Of a DNA stretch of 64,000 bases, positions 30,203 to 36,868 are shown in pieces (the stretch's first letter is position 1; each line of letters begins with the position of its first letter). Made by a program: the position numbers and the translations under genes. The DNA comes from an uncultured Flavobacteriales bacterium. Its GTDB lineage: Bacteria; Bacteroidota; Bacteroidia; Flavobacteriales_G; Salibacteraceae. Where the stretch lies: positions 1-64,000 of the forward strand of contig CALCCE010000238.1 of assembly GCA_937899835.1 (NCBI GenBank), read 5' to 3'. A model generated the notes under the pieces. The model was not told the origin of the DNA, did not search any database, and worked only from the letters and a program-made list of their open reading frames with translations.

Positions 30203-30871
30203 TTAGGAGGCAGAAACCCGGGCGATATTCCGGTCGATTTCCTGTGCTTCGCTCGATTGAGGATAGTCGTACTTAATACGCTCGTAAGCCTTCAGAGCAT
30301 CTTCCTGACGGTTTAGCTCAGTAAATACATCACCCGCTTTTTTCAAGAAGCGTGGTGCAGTGAGTTCGTTTTTAGATTGCCCGGCAGCTTTGAGGTAGTA
30401 TTCTACCGCTTTTTCGGGCTGTCCCAATTGGTAGTGGGCGTCTCCCATCAATCCGATGGCAGTTGGCCCCACCATGTTGTCGCCACCGCTGAAAGCACCA
30501 AGGTAGTCGAGAGCCGCTTCGTATTGTCCGGACTTCATGTAAATCACTCCTACATAGTAGTTGGAAAGGTTGGCTGCTTTGGTGCCACTGTAGTTGTCGA
30601 TAATATCGAAGAAACCAGGATATTGCCCATCACCTTGCAAGGCGAGGTCCAGCGAATCCATGAAGAAATATTCTTCGGCTTTCCAAATGGCTTGTCCGGC
30701 ATCTTCCTCCCTGGGATCGGCATAAAACACCGTGTAAAGCATGTAAATGGCGACAATGCCCAAAACAGCACCCAGAACGATGGAGAGCTTCTTTTGATTC
30801 TCAATCAAAAACGACTCGGTTTTCGATACTACTTCTTCTACGTCGATCGAGTCTTCTTTTTCCTTTGCCAT
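30203..30871 (-). CDS. Membrane-anchored tetratricopeptide-repeat protein
   Basis: A 222-residue protein with a charged N-terminus, one membrane segment (about 32-53) and several TPR-like helical hairpins across 80-215 (for example GYIYMKSGQYEAALDYLGAF-type units and AIGLMGDAHYQLGQPEKAVEYYLKAA). The layout resembles YfgM-type proteins, which sit at the inner membrane and help envelope protein folding; that function is not shown here. It is the first gene of a unit with ribH and diverges from recF. Confidence 0.8.
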   Translation of the reverse strand: MAKEKEDSIDVEEVVSKTESFLIENQKKLSIVLGAVLGIVAIYMLYTVFYADPREEDAGQAIWKAEEYFFMDSLDLALQGDGQYPGFFDIIDNYSGTKAANLSNYYVGVIYMKSGQYEAALDYLGAFSGGDNMVGPTAIGLMGDAHYQLGQPEKAVEYYLKAAGQSKNELTAPRFLKKAGDVFTELNRQEDALKAYERIKYDYPQSSEAQEIDRNIARVSAS

Positions 30872-30907
30872 TGGAGTAGGTTGTGGAGTACGTTGATTTT
30901 AAGCCTG

Positions 30908-30915
30908 CAAATATA
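30908..30915 (-). promoter_or_regulatory. Bacteroidota -7 element of the TPR/ribH unit
   Basis: The minus strand reads TATATTTG, a match to TAnnTTTG, 36 bp before the start codon at 30871. No clear -33 TTTG was found. Confidence 0.4.
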
Positions 30916-30965
30916 ACGGTTTTTTCCTTCAAGATGCCGCTGAAGCAAAGAGCGGAAAAATCGGC

Positions 30966-30973
30966 TACTTTTG
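30966..30973 (+). promoter_or_regulatory. Bacteroidota -7 element of recF
   Basis: TACTTTTG matches TAnnTTTG and lies only 8 bp before the recF ATG at 30982. A start site about 7 nt downstream would give an almost leaderless mRNA. Confidence 0.5.
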
Positions 30974-30981
30974 CAAGACAC

Positions 30982-32121
30982 ATGACGGCAAAAAAACTGC
31001 ACCTGCAACAGCTCACCTTAGTTAACTTTAAAAACTATGTGGAGGCCGAGCTTTCTTTTTCTCCGCAGGTCAATTGCTTTGTAGGCAACAACGGTGAAGG
31101 CAAAACCAACCTGTTGGATGCCATTTACTATCTCTCGTTTTGCAAAAGCTATTTCAACCCGATCGATAGCCAAAACATTCGGCACAACGAAGCTTTTCTG
31201 CTGATTCAAGGCAATTTTGAGAAAGGCGAGCAGCACGAAAAAATTCATTGCGGCATCAAAAGAGGGCAGAAAAAGCAGTTTCGGAGAAACAAAAAAGAGT
31301 ATACCCGGTTGGCCGATCACATCGGTTTACTGCCTTTGGTGATGGTTTCACCGGCCGACATCAACCTGGTGTATGAAGGCAGTGAAGTTCGACGGAAATT
31401 TATCGACGGGGTGGTTTCTCAGTTCAACAAAGCCTACCTCGACGACCTGTTACAATACATCCGGGTACTGAGCCATCGCAATGCATTGCTGAAACAATTT
31501 GCGCAACAGCGCATGTTCGATGCCACCAGCCTCGAATTGTGGGACATGCAGTTGGATGAATTTGGCAGCCGCATCTACCAGCACCGCAAAGCCTTTCTCA
31601 ACGATTTTATCCCCCTTTTCAGGGAACACTACACCAAACTGTCGGAAGGACGCGAAGTGCCCGATTTGGAGTACCAAAGTAAACTTGCCGGTGCTTCTTT
31701 GTTAGAATTGTTGGAACAAGCGCGCGAAAAAGACCGTGTGGTGCAATACACCACGGTTGGCATCCACAAAGACGACCTCGTTTTTCGACTGGGGGATTAC
31801 CCCATCAAAAAATTCGGTTCTCAGGGGCAGCAAAAGTCTTATTTGATTGCGCTTAAACTGGCCCAATACGATTATATCCGGCAGCAAAAAGAAACCACCC
31901 CGTTATTGTTGCTCGACGATATTTTTGATAAGCTGGATGCCCATCGGGTAAAAGCACTCATGAACCGGGTGAGCTCCGGAAGCTTTGGCCAGATTTTTAT
32001 TACCGACACCGACCGGGAACGCCTCGATCGGCTTTTTGCTGATATTGATATTGATTGCCGCATTTTCAATATTGTTGAAGGCCAGGCGCAACACCAAACT
32101 GCTGAGAACCATGGAGCGTAA
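30982..32121 (+). CDS. recF: DNA replication and repair protein RecF
   Basis: A 379-residue SMC-like ATPase. Walker A is GNNGEGKTN (35-43), the signature is KSYLIALKLAQ, and Walker B is LLLLDDIFDKLD near the C-terminus. The start is placed at ATG 30982 (MTAKKLHLQQLTLVNFKNY), where the family begins; the frame continues upstream without homology. RecF works with RecO and RecR to load RecA at gaps. The downstream DUF721 gene overlaps by 11 bp, a common arrangement in Bacteroidota. Confidence 0.96.
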   Translation: MTAKKLHLQQLTLVNFKNYVEAELSFSPQVNCFVGNNGEGKTNLLDAIYYLSFCKSYFNPIDSQNIRHNEAFLLIQGNFEKGEQHEKIHCGIKRGQKKQFRRNKKEYTRLADHIGLLPLVMVSPADINLVYEGSEVRRKFIDGVVSQFNKAYLDDLLQYIRVLSHRNALLKQFAQQRMFDATSLELWDMQLDEFGSRIYQHRKAFLNDFIPLFREHYTKLSEGREVPDLEYQSKLAGASLLELLEQAREKDRVVQYTTVGIHKDDLVFRLGDYPIKKFGSQGQQKSYLIALKLAQYDYIRQQKETTPLLLLDDIFDKLDAHRVKALMNRVSSGSFGQIFITDTDRERLDRLFADIDIDCRIFNIVEGQAQHQTAENHGA

Positions 32122-32404
32122 TTCCAACCAGGAGAGCCTCGGTGAGGTCATTCGCAAGCTTATTGATTCCTACGGCTTGCAAAACAAGCTCTCTGAAGTA
32201 CAATTGGTGAAAGCCTGGGAAGAGGTGGTAGGCGCTTCGATTGCCCGGCATACCACAGAGATCTACGTGAAAAATGGCACCCTGTTTTTGCGCCTTGACT
32301 CCTCCGTATTGCGTGAAGAGTTGAGCTACGGCAAAGACCGTATTTTAGAATTGGTCAACGGCTTTGCCGGAAGAACCTGGGTAACGGAGGTGGTCATTCG
32401 CTGA
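32111..32404 (+). CDS. DUF721 domain-containing protein
   Basis: A 97-residue protein starting at ATG 32111 (MERNSNQESLGEVIRKLID), inside the end of recF. It shows the DUF721 pattern LVKAWEEVVGASIARHTTEIYVKNGTLFLRLDSSVLREELSYGKDRIL. The family (also DciA-related in other phyla) is linked to replication or nucleic-acid binding, and its coupling to recF supports such a role. DciA is a helicase loader in many bacteria lacking DnaC; whether this short protein does that is inference. Confidence 0.88.
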   Translation: MERNSNQESLGEVIRKLIDSYGLQNKLSEVQLVKAWEEVVGASIARHTTEIYVKNGTLFLRLDSSVLREELSYGKDRILELVNGFAGRTWVTEVVIR

Positions 32405-32470
32405 TCCATTGTTTGAGAGATCGCTTAATATGGATTTTTCTTAGTCCATACCAACAAATTTTCAATTGAC

Positions 32471-32510
32471 TGACCGGCTATTTGTAGAGCGGTCAAAGCT
32501 ATTACCTTTG
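32471..32510 (+). promoter_or_regulatory. Promoter and overlapping inverted repeat of the ECF sigma gene
   Basis: TTTG (32481-32484) and TACCTTTG (32503-32510) form a Bacteroidota-type promoter with an 18-bp spacer, 19 bp before the ATG at 32530. TGACCG (32471-32476) and CGGTCA (32490-32495) form an inverted repeat spanning the -33 element, so a bound protein would block or steer the polymerase. A weaker hairpin, TATGGA/TCCATA, lies upstream at 32429-32450. Confidence 0.5.
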
Positions 32511-32529
32511 CTGGCACCCATCCATTGGC

Positions 32530-33102
32530 ATGGAAGCCGCTCAACTGCTACAACAATTACGCTTAGGAGACGAAAAAGCGTTTGAAACGATTTTTCGACA
32601 GCATTATCCCATGCTTTGCCGTTTTGCAGGTCGCTTTTTGAACGATGCAGAAAGTGCGGAAGAGGCCGTACAAGAGGTGATGGTGAAGGTGTGGGAAAAA
32701 CGCGAACAACTCGAAATCGCTACCAGCCTAAAGTCGTATCTGTTTGGCGCAGTGCACAAGCATTGCCTCAATTGGATCAAACACGATCAGGTAAAAGCCC
32801 GCTACCGGCAAGAAACCCTGGCTACCGCTCCCTTGGCTGAAGCACCAGATGGATTCGCCTCCGAATTGGAGCAACAAATTTCTCGGGCCATTCAAAAACT
32901 TCCGGAGGAACGCAGAAAAGTGTTTTTGCTGAGTCGGGAAGAAGGTCTGAAATACCGGGAAATCGCCGATAAACTGGGCATTAGTATCAAAACTGTAGAA
33001 AATCAAATGGGTAAAGCTTTGCGCTTCCTTCGGGAAGAACTGCAAGATTACCTGGTGTGGGTAGGCGTTGGTCTTTACCTGCTTTTAAAAAATTTAGGAT
33101 AG
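32530..33102 (+). CDS. ECF sigma factor (FecI/RpoE-like)
   Basis: A 190-residue sigma-70-family factor with region 2 (about 10-80; FRQHYPMLCRFAGRFL, AEEAVQEVMVKVWEKRE) and region 4 (about 115-170; LPEERRKVFLLSREEGLKYREIADKLGISIKTVENQMGKALRFLR). It belongs to the Bacteroidota-expanded group that is usually followed by a FecR anti-sigma and a TonB receptor. Here FecR follows after 38 bp, and then an STN-domain protein that is not a TonB receptor. The hydrophobic tail (VWVGVGLYLLLKNLG) is slightly unusual. Confidence 0.93.
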   Translation: MEAAQLLQQLRLGDEKAFETIFRQHYPMLCRFAGRFLNDAESAEEAVQEVMVKVWEKREQLEIATSLKSYLFGAVHKHCLNWIKHDQVKARYRQETLATAPLAEAPDGFASELEQQISRAIQKLPEERRKVFLLSREEGLKYREIADKLGISIKTVENQMGKALRFLREELQDYLVWVGVGLYLLLKNLG

Positions 33103-33140
33103 GAATAGGGGAAAGCCCCAACTGAATTGTCATCATAGAA

Positions 33141-34115
33141 GTGAACGCCGAGCAACAACCCATCGATTACGCCTTGTTGGCAAGCTACCTGGCTGGTGAA
33201 GCTACTGCCGAACAGCAGCAGGAAGTAGAGGCCTGGCGCGATGCTGATCCCGCTAATGCTGAGGAACTGGAAAAGCTCGGTAGGCTCTGGTGGGAAGCAG
33301 GTACTGCTGCTGTTGAAGCCACCGTAGATGTGGATGCAGCATGGCAAAAGGTGCAGGCAAGAACCATAGGTGAGCCCATGGCCAAAGTGATTCCTCTTTG
33401 GCGAAAGCCAGCGGTATGGAGCGTTGCAGCCAGTCTGTTGCTTCTATTGATGGCTTGGTGGGCGTGGCCAGAAACCGCCAACGAGGTGTTGGTGGCTCAA
33501 AACCAAGCGGTGAATACCACCTTGGATGATGGCTCTGCCGTTTCGCTAAACGTGGGATCGAAGTTGGAAATCACTGAAATGAACGAGGGTTTGCGGCAGG
33601 TGAAACTCGAAGGAGAAGCCTATTTTGAGGTAGCTCCCGACCAGGCGCGGCCTTTTGTGATCGATGCGGGTCCAATGGAGGTAAAAGTGCTCGGCACCTC
33701 TTTCGAGGTAGAGGCCTTTCCAGCAAGCGACAGCTTGTTTGTTGCTGTCGTCTCCGGGCGTGTTCAAGTGGATGCTTATGGCCAACAAGTGGTGCTGAGT
33801 GCCGGACAGCGGGCACAATTGAGCCGCACTACCGAAAAACTGCTGCAAAGCAATACCACCGATACCAATACCCTCTTTTGGAAAACCGGCACCCTGGTCT
33901 TTTCCCGCACCGAACTGGCTCAGGTGGTGAAGGTGCTCAACAAATGCTACAAAGTAGACATTCAGCTGGCCAACCCAACGCTGAAAACCTGCTCGGTCAC
34001 CAGCACCTTTAGCCACAAAACCATTGATGAAGTACTCGAAGTGTTGACTGCTCTGTTCGATTTAGAAGTAGCACAACAACAAAATCAGTATATCCTTACC
34101 GGTGATGGGTGTTAA
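33141..34115 (+). CDS. FecR-family anti-sigma factor
   Basis: A 324-residue protein starting with GTG at 33141. The N-terminal cytoplasmic part (about 1-90) contains YLAGEATAEQQQEVEAWRDADPANAEEL, typical of FecR. One membrane span (about 92-110; VWSVAASLLLLLMAWWAW) follows, then the periplasmic FecR domain (about 115-215; TTLDDGSAVSLNVGSKLEI, VKLEGEAYFEVAPDQARPFVIDAG) and a C-terminal DUF4974 domain (about 250-320). It would hold the upstream sigma factor inactive until a periplasmic signal arrives, presumably through the STN domain of the next protein, whose gene overlaps by 11 bp. Confidence 0.93.
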   Translation: MNAEQQPIDYALLASYLAGEATAEQQQEVEAWRDADPANAEELEKLGRLWWEAGTAAVEATVDVDAAWQKVQARTIGEPMAKVIPLWRKPAVWSVAASLLLLLMAWWAWPETANEVLVAQNQAVNTTLDDGSAVSLNVGSKLEITEMNEGLRQVKLEGEAYFEVAPDQARPFVIDAGPMEVKVLGTSFEVEAFPASDSLFVAVVSGRVQVDAYGQQVVLSAGQRAQLSRTTEKLLQSNTTDTNTLFWKTGTLVFSRTELAQVVKVLNKCYKVDIQLANPTLKTCSVTSTFSHKTIDEVLEVLTALFDLEVAQQQNQYILTGDGC

Positions 34116-36078
34116 CCGTAGCTACATCCTTTCTTTTAGAGCCGTTTGTCTCAGCCTCCTCTTATTTTTTGGCATAGCTGCTAAAGCGCAAAACCGCTTT
34201 GCCGAACGCCCCATTTCACTGCAATTAAAGCAAGTAACACTGGAAGAAGCCCTTTTTGAAGTAGGGCAGGCCGGCGGCTTTGAATTGGCCTACAACCCCA
34301 GTCGTTTTCCCGTAGATAGTTTGCTCAACCTAACGGTAGAACGCATAGCGGCCGGCAAAGTGGTGCGGCAGCTGCTGGGCAACAACATCAGCATGGTGCA
34401 GAGCGGCCAGCACCTGGTCATTCGTTTGAAAAAACCATCAGGATCCGGGCGTTTGCCCAAAAATCGCTACGTCATCAAAGGAGTAATTGTCAACCAGCAA
34501 ACGGGCAAGGTGGTGAGCAACGCCACCGTGTACGATGTAGATCGGCTCTATTCTGCACTCACCGATGCTCAGGGCTATTATGAGTTAGAGGTAAATTCCC
34601 GAGCTCCGGTATTGGGTTTAACGGTGACTAAAAATGCCTTTTTAGATACGCTAATCCTCATAGAGCCACAGCCCAATTTAAAATTGGACGTTCAATTACG
34701 GCCCAAAGAACCACTGCCTGACAAGATGCCGATGAAGGCCGTAGCCCCAGATGCTTTCCCCGCAACCCGGGTAGATGAACTGGCCTTAGTACGTCTTTGG
34801 ACCACAGACGAGGTACGCCTACAAGCGCAAAACCGCAGTTATTTAGAACCTCGTTTGGGACAAATATCAGTCCTCCCGGGGGTAGGATCAAACCGGTTGA
34901 TGAGTGGAGCGGTAGAAAATACGGTTTCGTTCAACCTGTTGTCGGGCTACTCTGGTGGCCTCAACGGCATCGAAGTAGGCGGTTTGGTCAACATCTTGCG
35001 GGAGGACATGATTGGTGTGCAGGTAGGCGGATGGGCCAATGTGGTAGGAGGAAAGATATCGGGCCTACAGGTGGGGGGCTTGTACAACCGGGGGCGCAAA
35101 GATGTGCACGGCATTCAGGTTGGCGGCTTATTCAACACCACCGGAGGTTCTGTAAAAGGAATGCAAATCGGCGGTTTGTTCAACTTAACGGAAGGGGCGG
35201 TTCGAGGGTTTCAGGTGGGAGGATTGTTCAATCAAACCCAGGGAGCAGTGCAGGGATTTCAGATTGGCGGCTTGTTCAACTACAGTGGGAGCAATGTGAA
35301 AGTCATGCAAATCGGTGGCTTGTTCAATATGGGTGAAAATGTGGGAGGCATCCAATTGGCCGGTTTGTTCAATCAGGTGGAAGGCGCGGTAGGTGGGTTG
35401 CAGGTTGCCGGCCTCTACAACGAAGCCGATAGTGTCGGCATGTTGCAACTTTCGGGGCTGGTGAATCAGGCGCGTACCATTCGTGGCCTGCAATTGGCTG
35501 GTTTGGTCAATGTAGCCAAAAAGGTAGAAGGTTCTCAACTATCGATCATTAACATTTCAGATACGGTTACCGGAGTAGCCTTTGGCTTTTTGAGCATCGC
35601 GCGGCACGGTTATCACGCCCTTGAGTTTTCTACCGATGATATTTTGTTCGCCAACCTCCACCTAAAGCTCGGGGGAAACCACCGCATTTACAACCAGTTT
35701 AGTGTGGGCATACGGCCCTTTGAAACCAACAAGCCCATTACGGGAATTGGCTATGGCTTGGGTACACTTTTCCCTTTAAAGGATGCTGAATGGTGGGGAA
35801 GAGTAGAGCTTTCTACCCATCATCTGTCCAGAAACAGCCTGTTCGATACCGATTTTCAACTCCTCAACCGCATTCGACCCGCATTGGTGTGGCGGCCCAG
35901 GCCGCATTGGGATGTTTCGTTGGGACCAGCCATCAACGTCATTGTTTATGACCCTGTAGAATCACAAGACCGTGAATGGTTGAATGATTTGGGGGCACGA
36001 TGGATGGGGCGCGATTCCCAATTCAACGTTATTCGCTTGTGGGGAAGCGCTCAAGCCGGAATAGCCTGGAATTTTTAA
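34105..36078 (+). CDS. STN-domain outer-membrane protein with 13 short G-L-N repeats
   Basis: About 657 residues. A signal peptide (SLLLFFGIAAKAQ) is followed by an STN domain (about 32-108), as in TonB receptors that signal to FecR, and a carboxypeptidase-regulatory-like beta-sandwich (about 123-200). Thirteen tandem 15-16-residue repeats (about 289-484) follow, with core G-x-Q-[VIL]-[GA]-G-L-[FYV]-N, and then a C-terminal stretch (about 505-657) ending in Phe that looks like outer-membrane strands. There is no plug domain and no long 22-strand barrel, so it is not a normal TonB-dependent transporter. The ATG at 34105 is used; a GTG one codon earlier is possible. The repeats resemble GLQ-type surface repeats of spirochaete lipoproteins; function unknown. 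Confidence 0.82.
   Translation: MGVNRSYILSFRAVCLSLLLFFGIAAKAQNRFAERPISLQLKQVTLEEALFEVGQAGGFELAYNPSRFPVDSLLNLTVERIAAGKVVRQLLGNNISMVQSGQHLVIRLKKPSGSGRLPKNRYVIKGVIVNQQTGKVVSNATVYDVDRLYSALTDAQGYYELEVNSRAPVLGLTVTKNAFLDTLILIEPQPNLKLDVQLRPKEPLPDKMPMKAVAPDAFPATRVDELALVRLWTTDEVRLQAQNRSYLEPRLGQISVLPGVGSNRLMSGAVENTVSFNLLSGYSGGLNGIEVGGLVNILREDMIGVQVGGWANVVGGKISGLQVGGLYNRGRKDVHGIQVGGLFNTTGGSVKGMQIGGLFNLTEGAVRGFQVGGLFNQTQGAVQGFQIGGLFNYSGSNVKVMQIGGLFNMGENVGGIQLAGLFNQVEGAVGGLQVAGLYNEADSVGMLQLSGLVNQARTIRGLQLAGLVNVAKKVEGSQLSIINISDTVTGVAFGFLSIARHGYHALEFSTDDILFANLHLKLGGNHRIYNQFSVGIRPFETNKPITGIGYGLGTLFPLKDAEWWGRVELSTHHLSRNSLFDTDFQLLNRIRPALVWRPRPHWDVSLGPAINVIVYDPVESQDREWLNDLGARWMGRDSQFNVIRLWGSAQAGIAWNF
34969..35556 (+). 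repeat. Thirteen tandem units of about 48 bp encoding G-x-Q-V-G-G-L-F-N repeats
   Basis: The eight-residue core (IEVGGLVN, VQVGGWAN, LQVGGLYN, IQVGGLFN and so on) recurs at a strict 16-residue step for the first eight units, then at 15-16-residue steps for the last five, the last unit (SQLSIINI) being degenerate. The DNA units have diverged, so this is an old repeat kept by selection on the protein. A regular period of this size suggests a beta-solenoid or a stacked strand-turn fold. Confidence 0.85.
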
Positions 36079-36740
36079 GCGGGGCGGTGCGCAGCTACTG
36101 CGAGACCAAACATCAAATGTTCTTTTTCGTCTACTTTGCGCACGACTTCTTCATTCAAAAAGTAGCCCGTGTTTTCAAAGCCGGCCTCCATCAGTTTCGT
36201 TTCCAACTCTTCTGCTTCAAACAACTGAAAACCGTGTTGAACCGTAGGCAAGTCTTTGACCGCAAATTTAGGCCGAAGGCCAATCACCAGGCGTCCGCCG
36301 GGTTGCAGCACCCGGTACAATTCTTTTAGCCCCGCTAAGGTATCCGGCCAGAAATAAACGGTGTTGATGGTAACAATGCGGTCAAAACTGGCTTCCTGAA
36401 AAGGCAATTCCATCAAATTGCCTTCTTGTAGTTGAAGCTCACCGGCTTCCAATGCACTGCGGTTGTTGGCGCGCGCCAATTCCACCATAGTTGCGCTGTA
36501 GTCAATGCCCGAATAGTGAAGGTCAGCCACTTGCTTACGCCACCTCGGAATGTGACTGCCATTGCCAAAACCAATTTCGAGCAGCCGCTCAGAAGCCTTG
36601 CAAAATAAAGCTTCAAAAGACAAATCGATCAAAGGGGCATTCCAAAGCTCCATGTGCTCTGCCACCTGGGTGCCTAATGCACCATTCGGCTGCCGAAGCT
36701 GCTGTGCCAGCTCTTTGTAAGAGGGTTGATCCTGAGCCAT
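36075..36740 (-). CDS. Class I SAM-dependent methyltransferase
   Basis: A 221-residue protein with the Rossmann-type motifs: RLLEIGFGNGSHIP (motif I), GIDYSATMVELA (motif II), ASFDRIVTINTVYFW (motif IV/V) and YRVLQPGGRLVIGLR. This is the UbiE/Methyltransf_11 type. The ATG at 36740 is preferred over a TTG five codons upstream. TATTTTTG (36744-36751, minus strand) directly precedes it. The acceptor is unknown. It is convergent with, and overlaps by 4 bp, the STN-protein gene. Confidence 0.88.
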   Translation of the reverse strand: MAQDQPSYKELAQQLRQPNGALGTQVAEHMELWNAPLIDLSFEALFCKASERLLEIGFGNGSHIPRWRKQVADLHYSGIDYSATMVELARANNRSALEAGELQLQEGNLMELPFQEASFDRIVTINTVYFWPDTLAGLKELYRVLQPGGRLVIGLRPKFAVKDLPTVQHGFQLFEAEELETKLMEAGFENTGYFLNEEVVRKVDEKEHLMFGLAVAAHRPA

Positions 36741-36868
36741 ATTCAAAAATAGCAAACATCACTCAGGGAACCCGAAAGCCTCTTAATTAAAAGAAATGCA
36801 CTTAAAACTTCATCCGTTTTTTTAGAACGTTTTTAGAATCTCTACGTAAAGTAACGCAACCCAGTATC

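Noticed and set aside
34969-35556. CRISPR-like array because of the regular 48-bp period
   Set aside because: The units are diverged, coding and in frame; there are no identical repeats with unique spacers.
34105-36078. TonB-dependent receptor (SusC-like)
   Set aside because: An STN domain is present, but there is no plug domain, and the length and repeat content do not allow a 22-strand barrel.
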